A DNA stretch of 64,000 nt from Exiguobacterium sp. 9-2 (lineage in GTDB: Bacteria; Bacillota; Bacilli; Exiguobacteriales; Exiguobacteriaceae): NCBI RefSeq assembly GCF_036287235.1, contig NZ_CP142850.1:1939127-2003126 (forward strand), in the 5' to 3' direction. The notes beneath the pieces were generated by a model, which had not been told where the DNA came from, did not search any database, and saw only the letters and a list, made by a program, of their open reading frames with translations. Shown here in pieces: positions 1-9,938 of the stretch; the first letter of the stretch is position 1, and each line of letters starts with the position of its first letter. Position numbers and translations under genes: made by a program.

Positions 1-651
1 CATATCCTGAAGATTTGCGAGCCCCTCCATGCCTTGTTGTCCGGAGAATAAATCAACTTGACGTTCTTCAACATCGACCTCGATCATTCGATCTTCGAGT
101 TGACCTGTCAGCAATTGCTGACGGAGTAGCGAACGATCAGCTGTTGCTTCCGATGTATCTGGCTCTTGCTGCTTTTGGTTCCCACCGAACAACATCTCAA
201 ACGGATTCGTTCCACCCCCGAGACCAGATGACGCTTTTTTGCCAGACAACGCATCAACGATTCGTTCGTTCGCCACTGCCTCCGCCTGATCTTTAAGCGC
301 TTCTTTTTTCTCATCTTTGACAAGACGTAGAGACGCTTCCACAAGATCTCGTACCATCGATTCTACGTCGCGACCGACATATCCTACTTCCGTGAACTTC
401 GTCGCTTCGATTTTGACGAACGGCGCTCGGACGAGTTTCGCGAGACGTCGCGCAATCTCTGTTTTTCCGACACCGGTAGGTCCGATCATCAGGATATTTT
501 TTGGCGTGACTTCATCCCGCATCGATGCATCGAGTAATTGTCGACGGTATCGATTACGTAAAGCGATCGCCACCGCACGTTTAGCATCAGCTTGTCCGAT
601 GACATGTTCATTCAACTTCTCGACGATTTGTCTTGGCGTCAATTCATGCAT
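1..651 (-). CDS. hslU: ATP-dependent protease ATPase subunit HslU (ClpY), partial
   Basis: AAA+ unfoldase that caps the HslV peptidase and feeds it unfolded substrates in the cytosol. The frame is open from the ATG at 651 to the window edge, giving the first 217 residues; the C-terminal half lies outside. The N-terminus reads [10 protein letters not shown] and is followed by the family-typical VIGQADAKR and the Walker A GPTGVGKT at about residues 57-64, then [13 protein letters not shown]. The charged low-complexity stretch after about residue 110 fits the start of the I domain. The start codon overlaps the last 8 nt of hslV, so the two subunits are translationally coupled. Gene order xerC-hslV-hslU matches B. 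subtilis codV-clpQ-clpY, where codY follows. Confidence 0.95.
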   Translation of the reverse strand, partial: MHELTPRQIVEKLNEHVIGQADAKRAVAIALRNRYRRQLLDASMRDEVTPKNILMIGPTGVGKTEIARRLAKLVRAPFVKIEATKFTEVGYVGRDVESMVRDLVEASLRLVKDEKKEALKDQAEAVANERIVDALSGKKASSGLGGGTNPFEMLFGGNQKQQEPDTSEATADRSLLRQQLLTGQLEDRMIEVDVEERQVDLFSGQQGMEGLANLQDM

Positions 652-1195
652 GATCATTGCCTCCGATCGTTTCTAAGATGATTTGATCGTTCGTAAAGAC
701 ACAGAGTTCTCCAGCCGTCTCAAGCGCCGCACGAGCGATTTCTTCTGCCGTGAGATGACTTGCGTGTCGAGCTAACGCGCGACCTGCAGCAAGCGCATAA
801 TTACCACCTGAACCGATCGCAAGAATGCCGTCATCCGGTTCGATGACTTCTCCGTTTCCGGATACAAGTAACAGATGTGTTCCATCCATGACGAGTAAGA
901 GTGCTTCTAGTTGACGCAACATCTTATCGCCTCGCCATTCCTTCGCCAGTTCAACAGCTGCCCGTTGTAAGTTCCCGTTATACATTTCAAGCTTCGCTTC
1001 GAATTTTTCAAAGAGTGTAAACGCGTCCGCGACACTTCCAGCAAATCCGGCAATGACTTTGCCACCATAGAGGCGCCGTACTTTTTTCGCACTTTTCTTC
1101 ATGATGACTTGGTTTCCGAAAGTCACCTGTCCGTCTCCACTCATCGCGGATTGTCCGTTATGTTGAATCGCAAAAATCGTCGTTGCATGAAACAT
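644..1195 (-). CDS. hslV: ATP-dependent protease peptidase subunit HslV (ClpQ)
   Basis: Proteasome-beta-like peptidase that forms the proteolytic core of HslUV. Family blocks are visible: [61 protein letters not shown]. The ATG at 1195 is preceded by GGGAGGAAAC at good spacing; an in-frame TTG one codon earlier is possible but less likely. The protein begins MFHATTIFA, so the Thr pair that aligns with the usual N-terminal catalytic Thr is internal (residues 5-6), and the N-terminal Ser known from B. subtilis ClpQ is absent. Processing up to the Thr would be needed for a Thr nucleophile. It lies between xerC and hslU in one operon. Confidence 0.95.
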   Translation of the reverse strand: MFHATTIFAIQHNGQSAMSGDGQVTFGNQVIMKKSAKKVRRLYGGKVIAGFAGSVADAFTLFEKFEAKLEMYNGNLQRAAVELAKEWRGDKMLRQLEALLLVMDGTHLLLVSGNGEVIEPDDGILAIGSGGNYALAAGRALARHASHLTAEEIARAALETAGELCVFTNDQIILETIGGNDHA

Positions 1196-1209
1196 CAATG
1201 TTTCCTCCC

Positions 1210-2088
1210 TTAGGCACGAGGATGTGCTTGTTGATAAACATGTCGTAATCGTTCCGTTGTTACGTGTGTATACTGACCGGTCGTCGAAAGAGATGCATGT
1301 CCAAGTAGCTCCTGGACCGCTCGCAAATCGGCTCCTCTTTCTAGCAGATCCGTCGCGAAACTATGACGAAGCGCATGGGGTGTCACATGTTTCCCAACGA
1401 GTTGTTCCCCTTTTTTCATGATTTTCCGAATCGCATCCGTCGTCAATCGACGTCCTGAATGAGACAAGAACAATGCTTGCTCATGACCTGCAACTGGATC
1501 TCGTGATGGTAAGTACAGTTCTAATGCATCTTTCGCAAAGGTTCCAATTGGCGCAATGCGCTCTTTCCCACCTTTTCCATACACATGGACGTAGGAATGA
1601 TCAGTTGCGAGATCACGAAGATCCAGTTGAACGACCTCGCTGACTCGCATACCCGTCGCATATAAAAGTTCCACTAACGCGACATTCCGGTTACCAAGCG
1701 TATCACTCGATCGAAATGCATCGAGGAAACGTTCATATTCCGTTGGGACAAGGAATGTCGGAAGTCCTTGTTGTCGTTTTGGTGCTTTTAATCCATCAAA
1801 TGGATTAGGTTCATCGGTGTCACGTGTCAAAAAACGACCAAATTGTTTGAGGCAGGAAACTTTTTGCGCAATCGTTGCTCGCGCCAGCTCCTGATCGTAA
1901 AGAGCATACAAATAACGCCGTGCACTTGCCAATTCAATCGATCGTAATTGATGATCGCGGCAAAAAGCGGCGTATTGTCGAAGTGTTTGATCATAAGAGC
2001 GACCTGTATTCGGAGATAATTGACGTTCAATATGAACATACCGCATGAAATCTTCTAGCAGTCGCTCAAAAGCAGTGTCTATCCCCAT
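1210..2088 (-). CDS. xerC: Tyrosine recombinase XerC (CodV)
   Basis: Site-specific recombinase that with XerD resolves chromosome dimers at dif. Visible are the N-terminal SAM-like core-binding domain and the C-terminal catalytic domain with the Arg in TGMRVSE, Lys in GKGGKER, the HALRH box, GHAS and the nucleophile Tyr in TGQYTHV (R148, K172, H238, R241, H264, Y273 from the chosen start). I chose the ATG at 2088 because AGAAGGGGGC precedes it; an in-frame ATG at 2115 has no ribosome site. A strong promoter lies just upstream and hslV starts 14 nt after the stop, so xerC leads the xerC-hslV-hslU unit. Confidence 0.93.
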   Translation of the reverse strand: MGIDTAFERLLEDFMRYVHIERQLSPNTGRSYDQTLRQYAAFCRDHQLRSIELASARRYLYALYDQELARATIAQKVSCLKQFGRFLTRDTDEPNPFDGLKAPKRQQGLPTFLVPTEYERFLDAFRSSDTLGNRNVALVELLYATGMRVSEVVQLDLRDLATDHSYVHVYGKGGKERIAPIGTFAKDALELYLPSRDPVAGHEQALFLSHSGRRLTTDAIRKIMKKGEQLVGKHVTPHALRHSFATDLLERGADLRAVQELLGHASLSTTGQYTHVTTERLRHVYQQAHPRA

Positions 2089-2130
2089 GAATGCGCCCCC
2101 TTCTGACCATTTCATTCTCGAATCGCCCTT

Positions 2131-2159
2131 AGCATAGCACAGACCAAGTAGTCTGACAA
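2131..2159 (-). promoter_or_regulatory. sigma-A promoter for xerC-hslVU
   Basis: On the minus strand TTGTCA (2154-2159) and TATGCT (2131-2136) are separated by 17 nt, about 43 nt before the xerC start. It lies directly after the trmFO terminator, so this is probably an independent transcription unit. Confidence 0.75.
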
Positions 2160-2216
2160 TAGACCAAAAACCGAAAAATTAACGAAATTATCACGCTTTT
2201 ATGACAAATTAAGAAA

Positions 2217-2253
2217 TGGGGAGAAAGAGCGCTGAATCACGCCTTTCTCCCCA
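2217..2253 (-). terminator. Intrinsic terminator after trmFO
   Basis: An 11-bp stem (TGGGGAGAAAG pairing with CTTTCTCCCCA) around a 15-nt loop lies 8 nt past the trmFO stop and is followed on the minus strand by the T-rich TTTCTTAATTT. Confidence 0.75.
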
Positions 2254-2260
2254 TCAACAA

Positions 2261-3565
2261 TCACATATCCGTGAAATCTTTGATCGCTTCAAGCGCTCGC
2301 TCTGCATAGAGCGCATACTTCTCTGGTTTTTTCATCCGAACCGGGTGACCGACAAGTGCCGGAACCAAACCGAAGTTGGCATTCATTGGCTGGAAATTTT
2401 TCCCCTCCGTCGTCGTGATGTAATGCGACATTGCACCCATCATCGTCTCTTGCGGGAATGTAACCGGTTCTGCCTCGTTAACAAGACGCGCCGCATTGAT
2501 TCCGGCAGTCAAGCCGGATGCTGCTGACTCGACGTATCCTTCGACCCCTGTCATTTGACCAGCAAAGAACAAGTCGTCACGCGTACGTGTTTGATACGTC
2601 GGTTTCAACAAGTTCGGTGAGTTGACGAACGTGTTCCGATGCATAACACCATAACGGACGATTTCTGCATTTTCAAGACCTGGAATCAAACGAATGATCC
2701 GCTTTTGTTCGCCCCATTTTAAATGTGTCTGGAAGCCGACGAGATTAAACAGTGTCCCTGCTGAATTGTCTTGACGCAGTTGAACGACAGCATATGGTCG
2801 TTTTCCTGTTTTCGGATCTTCGAGTCCGACTGGCTTCATTGGTCCGAATAAGAGCGTTTTCGGACCACGAGAAGCGAGTACTTCAAAAGGCATGCATCCT
2901 TCGAAGTAAATCTCTTTTTCGAATTCCTTCAACGGAACGACTTCCGCATTGATTAGCTCGTCATAGAAGAGTTGGAATTCTTCTTCCGTCATTGGGCAAT
3001 TCAAGTAGGCAGCTTCTCCTTTATCGTAACGCGATTTTAGGTACACCTTCTCACGATCGATTGTATCCCCGTCGAGAATCGGTGCCGCTGCATCGAAGAA
3101 GTACAGGTAATCTTCGCCTGTGAATTGTTTAAGTGATTCCGATAATGCCGCACTCGTCAACGGACCCGTCGCAACGATCGTCGGACCATCTGGAATCGCT
3201 TCGATTTCTTCATGGTGGACTGTAACGTTCGGATGGTTTTTCAACGTTTCCGTCACGTATCCTGCAAAGTCATGCCGATCGACAGCAAGTGCTCCACCTG
3301 CTGGGACGCTCGCTAAGTCTGCCGCCTTCATGATCAAGGAATCGAGCTGACGCATTTCTTCCTTTAATACACCGACTGCGTTCGTCAGCTGATTTGCCCG
3401 AAGTGAGTTCGAACAGACGAGTTCTGCGAATTGGTCTGTATGGTGCGCGGGTGTCTGTTTGACTGGCCGCATTTCATATAAATCTACTTGTACGCCGCGT
3501 TTTGCAAGTTGCCATGCTGCTTCAGAACCTGCAAGTCCCGCGCCGATTACCGTTACACGTTTCAA
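2261..3565 (-). CDS. trmFO: Methylenetetrahydrofolate--tRNA-(uracil-54-C5)-methyltransferase TrmFO
   Basis: FAD/folate-dependent enzyme that makes ribothymidine at position 54 of tRNA, using 5,10-methylenetetrahydrofolate instead of SAM. The N-terminus carries the FAD-binding [10 protein letters not shown] (residues 8-17), followed by DLYEMRP and the Cys in [12 protein letters not shown]; a second conserved Cys is in FEGCMPFE. The C-terminal part has [18 protein letters not shown], the GidA-like FAD end motif. At 434 residues it is the normal family length. It begins 3 nt after the topA stop, so topA and trmFO share a transcript, ending at the hairpin just downstream. Confidence 0.95.
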   Translation of the reverse strand: MKRVTVIGAGLAGSEAAWQLAKRGVQVDLYEMRPVKQTPAHHTDQFAELVCSNSLRANQLTNAVGVLKEEMRQLDSLIMKAADLASVPAGGALAVDRHDFAGYVTETLKNHPNVTVHHEEIEAIPDGPTIVATGPLTSAALSESLKQFTGEDYLYFFDAAAPILDGDTIDREKVYLKSRYDKGEAAYLNCPMTEEEFQLFYDELINAEVVPLKEFEKEIYFEGCMPFEVLASRGPKTLLFGPMKPVGLEDPKTGKRPYAVVQLRQDNSAGTLFNLVGFQTHLKWGEQKRIIRLIPGLENAEIVRYGVMHRNTFVNSPNLLKPTYQTRTRDDLFFAGQMTGVEGYVESAASGLTAGINAARLVNEAEPVTFPQETMMGAMSHYITTTEGKNFQPMNANFGLVPALVGHPVRMKKPEKYALYAERALEAIKDFTDM

Positions 3566-3568
3566 CGG

Positions 3569-5665
3569 TCATTCCTCCTCTTGCTCCTGATCGATGCGTG
3601 TTTCATGATGTCCACAAGATGTACATTCTACTTTCACACCGTTCTTGATTTTCTTTTGTACCATCATACTGCTACATACCGGACATGGTTCTTCGACCGG
3701 TTTATCCCACGAAACGAACTCACATTCCGGATAGTTCGAACAACCGTAGAACAAACGTCCTTTTTTACTTCGTCGTTCGACGATATCACCGGTTCCACAT
3801 GTCGGACACTTCACACCAATCTCGACTTGGATCGGTTTCGTGTTACGACACTCTGGGAAATTCGAGCACGCCATGAACTTACCATAACGTCCCATCTTTA
3901 TGACCATCGGATGACCACAGACTTCACAATCTTCTCCAGCTGGTTCATCTTTGATTTCAATCTTCTCGATCTCTGCTTCCGCTCGTGTCAGACGTTTCGC
4001 AAAGGATTTATAGATTGGATCGACGACTTCCGTCCACTGCATGTCGCCTTTTTCGATCGCATCGAGTAAAGCTTCCATGTCTGCCGTGAACTGGACAGTG
4101 ATGAACTCTTGGAAATAGTCGCTGATCATATCGATGACGAGTTCACCAAGTTCCGTTGGTAAGAATTTCTTCTCTTCAAGCGTCACGTAACCCCGTTTTT
4201 GAATCGTATCAAGTGTCGGCGCATACGTCGACGGACGACCAATTCCGAGTTCTTCCATCGCCCGGACAAGACGCGCTTCCGTATAACGTGGTGGTGGTTG
4301 AGTAAAGTGTTGCTTCGGTTCGATTGCTGATTGTTTCAACTCTTCCCCTTTATCAAGTGGAGGAAGTAATCCTTCCTTGACGTCGGTGACAGCCTCATCA
4401 TCGGTATCTTCGATGTAAACCTTCATGAAGCCTGGGAATTTAACAGTTGATCCGTTCGCACGGAACATAACATCGTTCGAGACAAGGTCGATTTTGACGG
4501 TATCGAGAATTGCTGGCGCCATCTGACTTGCGACGAATCGTTCCCAGATCAGTTTATATAAACGGAATTGGTCACGCGATAGATACGATTTAACGAGTTG
4601 TGGTTCACGCATTGTCGAAGTCGGGCGAACCGCTTCGTGCGCATCCTGTGAGTTCGCTGATTTTTTTTCTTTGCGTTTTTCACTTGCGATGTATTCTTTT
4701 CCATACGCCTGCTCGATGAACCCGTGTGCTTCGAGGTTCGCCGATTCAGACGTCCGTGTTGAATCGGTACGCATATACGTGATCAAACCAACCGTACCTT
4801 CTTTTCCGATCTCGATTCCTTCGTATAGCTGTTGTGCGATCATCATTGTCTTCTTCGCTCGGAAATTCAGTTTACGTGCTGCTTCCTGTTGCAAAGAACT
4901 AGTCGTAAACGGTAACGCTGGATTCCGTTTCCGCTCTTTTTTCGTGACGGAATCAACTGTAAAGTTTTCTGAGAGTTGATTCAAGATTTGATCGACTTCT
5001 TCTTGCGAATGAAGTTCACGTTTCTTACCATCGACTCCGTAGAAGTTTGCTTCGAGCTTTTCACCGTTTGCATCGAGTTCGAGTTTGATCGTCCAGTATT
5101 CCTCTGGCATGAACGCATTGATTTCTTGTTCCCGGTCGATAATCATCTTAACGGCAACCGATTGTACACGTCCTGCAGATAAACCTTTTTTGATCTTCTT
5201 CCATAATAACGGACTCATGCTATAACCAACAAGGCGGTCCAAGATACGACGTGCTTGCTGTGCATCCACAAGATCATAATTGAGCTTGCGTGGTCGCTTG
5301 AACGAATCCTTGATGGCATCTTTCGTGATTTCATTGAAAACGACGCGGCACTCTGTTGATTCATCAACGCCTAATGCTTTGGCTAAATGCCATGCGATCG
5401 CTTCCCCTTCACGGTCGGGGTCGGCTGCGAGATAGATTTTTTGTGCTTTTTTCGCAGCTGTCTTGAGTTCTTTTAAGACCGGACCTTTACCACGGATCGT
5501 GATATATTTCGGTTCATAGTCATGTTCGACGTCGACTCCCATTTGGCTTTTCGGCAAGTCAATGACGTGCCCCATCGACGCTTTCACGGTATAGTTGGAT
5601 CCGAGATAACGTTTAATGGTTTTTGCCTTAGCGGGTGACTCGACGATTACTAGATATTTTGCCAT
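3569..5665 (-). CDS. topA: DNA topoisomerase I (type IA)
   Basis: Relaxes negative supercoils by single-strand passage. The TOPRIM domain occupies roughly residues 3-115, with E9 and the acidic DPDREGE (82-88). The active-site Tyr is Y297 in [12 protein letters not shown]. The C-terminus has three four-Cys zinc-ribbon repeats ([43 protein letters not shown]), the usual layout for Firmicutes TopA. It starts 48 nt after the dprA stop and runs into trmFO. Length of 698 residues is ordinary. Confidence 0.97.
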   Translation of the reverse strand: MAKYLVIVESPAKAKTIKRYLGSNYTVKASMGHVIDLPKSQMGVDVEHDYEPKYITIRGKGPVLKELKTAAKKAQKIYLAADPDREGEAIAWHLAKALGVDESTECRVVFNEITKDAIKDSFKRPRKLNYDLVDAQQARRILDRLVGYSMSPLLWKKIKKGLSAGRVQSVAVKMIIDREQEINAFMPEEYWTIKLELDANGEKLEANFYGVDGKKRELHSQEEVDQILNQLSENFTVDSVTKKERKRNPALPFTTSSLQQEAARKLNFRAKKTMMIAQQLYEGIEIGKEGTVGLITYMRTDSTRTSESANLEAHGFIEQAYGKEYIASEKRKEKKSANSQDAHEAVRPTSTMREPQLVKSYLSRDQFRLYKLIWERFVASQMAPAILDTVKIDLVSNDVMFRANGSTVKFPGFMKVYIEDTDDEAVTDVKEGLLPPLDKGEELKQSAIEPKQHFTQPPPRYTEARLVRAMEELGIGRPSTYAPTLDTIQKRGYVTLEEKKFLPTELGELVIDMISDYFQEFITVQFTADMEALLDAIEKGDMQWTEVVDPIYKSFAKRLTRAEAEIEKIEIKDEPAGEDCEVCGHPMVIKMGRYGKFMACSNFPECRNTKPIQVEIGVKCPTCGTGDIVERRSKKGRLFYGCSNYPECEFVSWDKPVEEPCPVCSSMMVQKKIKNGVKVECTSCGHHETRIDQEQEEE

Positions 5666-5713
5666 TGCAATCGCTCCCTATTAGAGGCGTACTCCGTATT
5701 TTAATCTCACTTA

Positions 5714-6541
5714 TCATAGTAGTCTCGATTCCCATTTGTCAACGTTCAGCCGAATAGTTTTTGAAACTTCTTCCGGATCAAGGAGTGGAATCGCTCCTTC
5801 TGCGATCAATTGATTCGTTCCGGCAAAGAACGTTTCAGTCGGACACCCCGGTAAACAATAGACATCTTTTCCTTGATCAAGCGCGTGACTTGCTGTGTTC
5901 ATCGTACCACTTCGTTTTGCTGCCTCGACGATGATCAACGACGAGGACAAGCCGGCAATAATCCGATTTCGTTCTAGAAATTGAAATTTTTGAATGGGTG
6001 TGCCAGGTGGATATTCGGAGAGAAGAAGACCATTCGAGAAGATACGTTCAAAAAGAGCAGCATGGGAAGTAGGATATAGACGATCAAGTCCGCCGGCCAG
6101 AACCGCAATCGTTGTCTGTTGATGTTTTAAGGATAGACGATGGACGAGGGCATCGATGCCATATGCGCCTCCGGAAACGGTGGCGAGATCTGGATGAAAG
6201 AAGGGTTGTAGAAAATGCATGCGGGAAAGGTGTTGCGGTGAGGGAGTTCGACTACCGATGATACTGATGCGTGGAAGAGTTAGGCGGGACGGATCACCGC
6301 GGTAAAAGAGGGCATAGATAGGTTGAGGAATCGTCAGTAGTACGGTTGGAAACAGTGGATCTCCTTTAACTAGAATCGACTCTTCGATCCGATCAAGTTG
6401 CAGTGCTTGTTCATATCGTTTTCGAAGCCGATTTGAAACGGGTAATTCATGACTTGGAACGATTCCGAACCGTTCAATCAATTGAACAATCGGATACGGT
6501 ACCTGACACATGGCGAAGCGGACATACAGTTCTCGATTCAT
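5714..6541 (-). CDS. dprA: DNA processing protein DprA (Smf)
   Basis: Loads RecA on incoming single-stranded DNA during natural transformation. The Rossmann-like core is clear: SIIGSRTPS, TVSGGAYGIDALVH, IAVLAGGLDRLYP, LLSEYPPG, ERNRIIAGLS, and SGTMNTASHALDQG with DVYCLPG. The N-terminal region (about 90 residues) is poorly conserved, as usual, and there is no clear C-terminal winged helix. The start ATG follows AAGGAGCG. It sits after the sucD terminator and before topA, the B. subtilis order. Confidence 0.9.
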   Translation of the reverse strand: MNRELYVRFAMCQVPYPIVQLIERFGIVPSHELPVSNRLRKRYEQALQLDRIEESILVKGDPLFPTVLLTIPQPIYALFYRGDPSRLTLPRISIIGSRTPSPQHLSRMHFLQPFFHPDLATVSGGAYGIDALVHRLSLKHQQTTIAVLAGGLDRLYPTSHAALFERIFSNGLLLSEYPPGTPIQKFQFLERNRIIAGLSSSLIIVEAAKRSGTMNTASHALDQGKDVYCLPGCPTETFFAGTNQLIAEGAIPLLDPEEVSKTIRLNVDKWESRLL

Positions 6542-6586
6542 GAGATCAACGCTCCTTCTTTAAGCTTCTTATTTATATAGAAGAAA

Positions 6587-6611
6587 GCCGTCCTGATTTG
6601 ATCAGGACAGC
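6587..6611 (-). terminator. Intrinsic terminator after sucD
   Basis: Stem formed by GTCCTGAT and ATCAGGAC with flanking GC/GC pairs and a 3-nt loop, lying 12 nt past the sucD stop. A T-rich run (TTTCTTCTATAT) follows on the minus strand, and a T7 run lies on the other side, so it may work in both directions. It separates sucCD from dprA. Confidence 0.85.
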
Positions 6612-6623
6612 TCTTTTTTTGAT

Positions 6624-7541
6624 TTATTTGACTGTGCTGTTCGTCACGCACTCGTCATAGATCCCTGCTTCTTTGATGACACGGATTAACGTCTCACCAA
6701 TAACAGCTGGTGTTTCTGCCACTTCAATTCCGTTTGCACGGAGTGTCTTGATTTTTTCAGCAGCTGTTCCTTTACCGCCGGAAATGATCGCACCTGCGTG
6801 ACCCATCCGTTTACCGGCAGGAGCCGTTTGACCACCAATGAAACCGATGACTGGCTTCGTCATGTTCGCTTTGACCCACTCAGCCGCTTCTTCTTCCGCT
6901 GTTCCACCGATTTCACCTAACATGATGACGGCTTTTGTTTCTGGATCTTCATTGAACGCTTTTAGTGTATCGATGAAGTCTGTTCCATTGACTGGGTCGC
7001 CCCCGATACCGACAGCTGTCGATTGACCGATGCCTGCCGTCGTCAATTGATGAACGGCTTCATACGTCAACGTTCCAGAACGCGAAACGATTCCGACATG
7101 TCCCGGTGTATGGATGTATCCTGGCATGATACCAAGTTTTGCGACACCTGGAGTGATGACGCCTGGACAGTTTGGTCCGATAAGACGAACTGGCTTGCCC
7201 TCAAGGTAACGTTTTACTTTAACCATATCAAGAACTGGAATACCTTCCGTGATACAGATGATCAATGCGATGTTCGCATCTGCTGCTTCCATGATCGCAT
7301 CTGCTGCGAATGCTGGTGGCACGTAGATAATCGATGCGTTCGCACCTGTTTTGTCGACCGCTTGTGCGACCGTATCGAAGACAGGAACACCACCAAGTAC
7401 TTCCGTACCGCCTTTTCCTGGTGTGACACCACCTACGAGGTTTGTTCCGTAGTCGATCATCTGTTCACCATGGAACATCCCTTGATTACCTGTAATCCCT
7501 TGAATAATGACTTTCGTCGATTCGTTCACCCAAATACTCAT
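6624..7541 (-). CDS. sucD: Succinyl-CoA synthetase (ADP-forming) alpha subunit
   Basis: TCA-cycle enzyme; the alpha subunit binds CoA and carries the phosphohistidine intermediate. The CoA-binding Rossmann part has [11 protein letters not shown] and [22 protein letters not shown] and [13 protein letters not shown] follow. The phospho-His is H248 in [13 protein letters not shown]. Length 305 residues. The gene follows sucC after 13 nt with GGGGGAGC as ribosome site. A stable terminator ends the sucCD unit. Confidence 0.96.
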   Translation of the reverse strand: MSIWVNESTKVIIQGITGNQGMFHGEQMIDYGTNLVGGVTPGKGGTEVLGGVPVFDTVAQAVDKTGANASIIYVPPAFAADAIMEAADANIALIICITEGIPVLDMVKVKRYLEGKPVRLIGPNCPGVITPGVAKLGIMPGYIHTPGHVGIVSRSGTLTYEAVHQLTTAGIGQSTAVGIGGDPVNGTDFIDTLKAFNEDPETKAVIMLGEIGGTAEEEAAEWVKANMTKPVIGFIGGQTAPAGKRMGHAGAIISGGKGTAAEKIKTLRANGIEVAETPAVIGETLIRVIKEAGIYDECVTNSTVK

Positions 7542-7554
7542 CTTTAGCTCCCCC

Positions 7555-8715
7555 TTACTTCACGAGCGCAGCAATTTTTTCTGCGCCGTCTGCCATTGAT
7601 GTAGCTGCTGTAATCGCTAGACCTGAATCTTTGAGAATTTGTTTTCCTGCATCAACGTTCGTCCCTTCAAGACGAACGACGAGCGGCAATTCGAGACCGA
7701 CTTCTTTTGTCGCCGCAACGATACCTTCTGCGATGACGTCACATTTCATGATTCCACCGAAAATGTTAACGAAAATCCCTTTAACGTTCTCATCCGACAA
7801 GATCAGTTTGAAGGCTTCTGTTACCTTCTCCTTCGTCGCACCACCACCGACATCAAGGAAGTTCGCAGGATCACCACTGAAGTGTTTGATGATATCCATC
7901 GTTGCCATGGCAAGACCAGCACCATTGACAAGGCAGCCGATATTTCCATCGAGCGCGATGTAGTTCAAATCACTCTTCGATGCTTCGACTTCGCGTGGAT
8001 CTTCTTCTGTTTCATCACGTAACGCCACGATGTCCGCATGACGATATAATGCGTTCGAGTCGAAGTTCAACTTCGCGTCCAGCGCGAGAACTTCGCCATC
8101 CTTCGTCGTAACGAGTGGGTTAATTTCTGCGATTGAACAATCCTTGTCGACGAAGAAATTATAAAGTTTCGTGACCATACCGACGAACTTGTTGACGAGC
8201 TTCACAGGAACACCCATTGCGAACGCAAGTTTACGCGCTTGGAATCCTTGAAGACCAACAGCAGGATCGACGACTTCTTTAATGATTTTTTCCGGTGTCG
8301 CTTCCGCCACCTCTTCGATGTCCATACCACCTTCGCTTGATCCCATGATGACGACACGTCCTGTCACACGATCAAGTACGATTCCAAGATAGTATTCTTT
8401 ATCAATCGCACAGCCTTCTTCGACGAGAAGACGTTGAACGACTTTTCCTTCGGGACCTGTTTGGTGCGTGACGAGCGTTTTGCCGAGTAACTCCGTCGCA
8501 TATTCCTTCACTTCTTCTTGCGATTTCGCAAGCTTGACGCCACCTGCTTTACCGCGTCCCCCCGCGTGAATTTGAGCTTTGACGACTTTAATCGGGCCTG
8601 ACAATTGTTCTGATGCATCGACCGCCTCTTCGACGGTGAAGGCTGCGATTCCGTTTGGTACGGGTACCCCGTACGAACGAAGTAATTCTTTTGCCTGATA
8701 CTCATGTACATTCAT
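7555..8715 (-). CDS. sucC: Succinyl-CoA synthetase beta subunit
   Basis: Beta subunit with the ATP-grasp nucleotide site that pairs with Suc[21 protein letters not shown] is the classic N-terminus; [17 protein letters not shown] is the nucleotide-binding loop; EINPLVTT and [17 protein letters not shown] mark the metal and C-terminal ligase parts. Length 386 residues. The ATG follows AAGGGGG. Its promoter carries a cre-like sequence, so CcpA control is plausible. Confidence 0.96.
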   Translation of the reverse strand: MNVHEYQAKELLRSYGVPVPNGIAAFTVEEAVDASEQLSGPIKVVKAQIHAGGRGKAGGVKLAKSQEEVKEYATELLGKTLVTHQTGPEGKVVQRLLVEEGCAIDKEYYLGIVLDRVTGRVVIMGSSEGGMDIEEVAEATPEKIIKEVVDPAVGLQGFQARKLAFAMGVPVKLVNKFVGMVTKLYNFFVDKDCSIAEINPLVTTKDGEVLALDAKLNFDSNALYRHADIVALRDETEEDPREVEASKSDLNYIALDGNIGCLVNGAGLAMATMDIIKHFSGDPANFLDVGGGATKEKVTEAFKLILSDENVKGIFVNIFGGIMKCDVIAEGIVAATKEVGLELPLVVRLEGTNVDAGKQILKDSGLAITAATSMADGAEKIAALVK

Positions 8716-8754
8716 GAAAAAATCCCCCTTAACCCCTTTAGTTTCGGCTCTTTC

Positions 8755-8783
8755 ATTGTAGTTAAAATTGGAAGCGCTGTCTA
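8755..8783 (-). promoter_or_regulatory. sigma-A promoter for sucCD with overlapping cre-like site
   Basis: Minus-strand TAGACA (8778-8783) and TACAAT (8755-8760) with a 17-nt spacer, 40 nt before sucC. The sequence TAGACAGCGCTTCCA (8769-8783) matches the CcpA cre consensus WTGNAANCGNWNNCW at all but two fixed positions and covers the -35 region, a position where binding would block polymerase. Confidence 0.65.
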
Positions 8784-8802
8784 TCGTTATCGACCGAAAG
8801 CT

Positions 8803-9063
8803 TTATTTTTTCAGAATTCCATCTTGATCAAGACGATATAAAAAGGCGAATAATTCGGCAATGACACCATATAGTTCTTCTGGGATCTGTTCTGATACTT
8901 GAACAGCATCCAGTAACGTCATCAGCGTTTCGTCCTGCCGGATCGGAATATCGTGCTTTAATGCCTCTTCTAAAATCCGTTCCGCGATATGTTCTGATCC
9001 CTTAGCGACGACTTTCGGCGCATGCATTTGTTCTTCGTATGATAGAGCAATCGCTTTTTTCAT
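8803..9063 (-). CDS. ylqH: FlhB C-terminal-like protein YlqH
   Basis: Eighty-six residues resembling the cytoplasmic C-terminal fragment of the flagellar export switch FlhB (APKVVAKGSEHIAERILEEA and DIPIRQDETLMTLLDAVQ). It starts just after the place where FlhB has its autocleavage NPTH motif, and has neither that motif nor a membrane part, so it is a free-standing FlhB-CC-like domain. It overlaps the stop of the upstream FliK-like gene by 4 nt (ATGA). This pair is kept beside rnhB in B. subtilis too. Role in flagellar export is not proven. Confidence 0.85.
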   Translation of the reverse strand: MKKAIALSYEEQMHAPKVVAKGSEHIAERILEEALKHDIPIRQDETLMTLLDAVQVSEQIPEELYGVIAELFAFLYRLDQDGILKK

Positions 9064-9926
9064 ATATGGAGATCCACCCTTCCATTACGCGTCGAGATAT
9101 CATGTGGTATGCGTTCTTTCGTCTGCTCGACCCAATCGAATCGCGTCAACGCATAGCCCTGTTCCTCGAGTCGTGCTTGAATCTGAGGCGTATAGGCTTG
9201 CATGAACGTATCGACGTGCGCATTTGGATGAAAGACGGAGATCGAAACGTTCCGGTCTACGATCAAGACATCAATTGCGACCTCACCAAGCGTCGGTAAT
9301 TGTAAGTATAAGACGATACGGGCATGATTTGGATCAAACGTTCGTTCGAACGGTGCTTCCATCATGAGATCAACATCTTCGAAAGGTCCGAATTGAGGTA
9401 ATTGAAATAAATATACTCCTTTTCCTACTTCATTTGTTGCTTGAACGAGTTGTTGCGCCAAAATCTGATCACTCGTCTTTCGATCAAGCGATCGACCTGC
9501 CTCGTCGCCCTTCGCCAATTGAACGAGTTCAGTAAGAGCGTGCTTTAACTGCTTCGCTTCTCCTTCCGTCACGGGTTGACCGATTTGCCTTAGTAGTTCC
9601 CGTGTTTCCGCAGTCGGTACCGTCTGGCGCTGTAAAAAGGAATCGAGTAACTGGGGTAATGCTGATTTTTGCGGGACAGACTCAGTCGAGATGATTTTTA
9701 AGACCGGTTGTCCTTCTGCTGAAACGACTTGAAAGCGATACATGCTCCCTTCTTTTAGTTCAGCCGTCGTCCCTGCCGTCAAGACGCGTTGACCGACCTG
9801 TAGTTCCATTAATCCGTCCGGCAACAGTTTTAAGACTTTGCCGACGATGTTTGCGCCTTCCCGTAACGGTAAGTTCGCATGATCGATGATTTTAAATGGT
9901 AGTAAGGCACGATGTTCGATGTGCAT
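9060..9926 (-). CDS. ylqG: YlqG-like protein, FliK-like C-terminal region
   Basis: Recognised mainly by position (rnhB-ylqG-ylqH) and by its shape: an N-terminal beta-rich part (GANIVGKVLKLLPDG, then YRFQVVSAEGQPVLKI), a helical middle, and a C-terminal half with LYLQLPTLGEVAIDVLIVDRN that resembles the C-terminal domain of FliK-type hook-length proteins. At 288 residues it is much shorter than my recollection of B. subtilis YlqG (about 500). No signal peptide or membrane segment. Coupled to the FlhB-like ylqH by a 4-nt overlap, which suggests that the two proteins interact. Function unproven. Confidence 0.7.
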   Translation of the reverse strand: MHIEHRALLPFKIIDHANLPLREGANIVGKVLKLLPDGLMELQVGQRVLTAGTTAELKEGSMYRFQVVSAEGQPVLKIISTESVPQKSALPQLLDSFLQRQTVPTAETRELLRQIGQPVTEGEAKQLKHALTELVQLAKGDEAGRSLDRKTSDQILAQQLVQATNEVGKGVYLFQLPQFGPFEDVDLMMEAPFERTFDPNHARIVLYLQLPTLGEVAIDVLIVDRNVSISVFHPNAHVDTFMQAYTPQIQARLEEQGYALTRFDWVEQTKERIPHDISTRNGRVDLHI

Positions 9927-9938
9927 GCTCGATCCCTC

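Noticed and set aside
3488-4069. 193-residue plus-strand open frame opposite topA
   Set aside because: It lies antisense to highly conserved topA and trmFO sequence, has a Cys/Phe/Arg-rich composition typical of shadow frames, and no ribosome site.
7023-7547. 174-residue plus-strand open frame opposite sucD
   Set aside because: Antisense to sucD with many Cys/Trp/Asp residues and no family resemblance.
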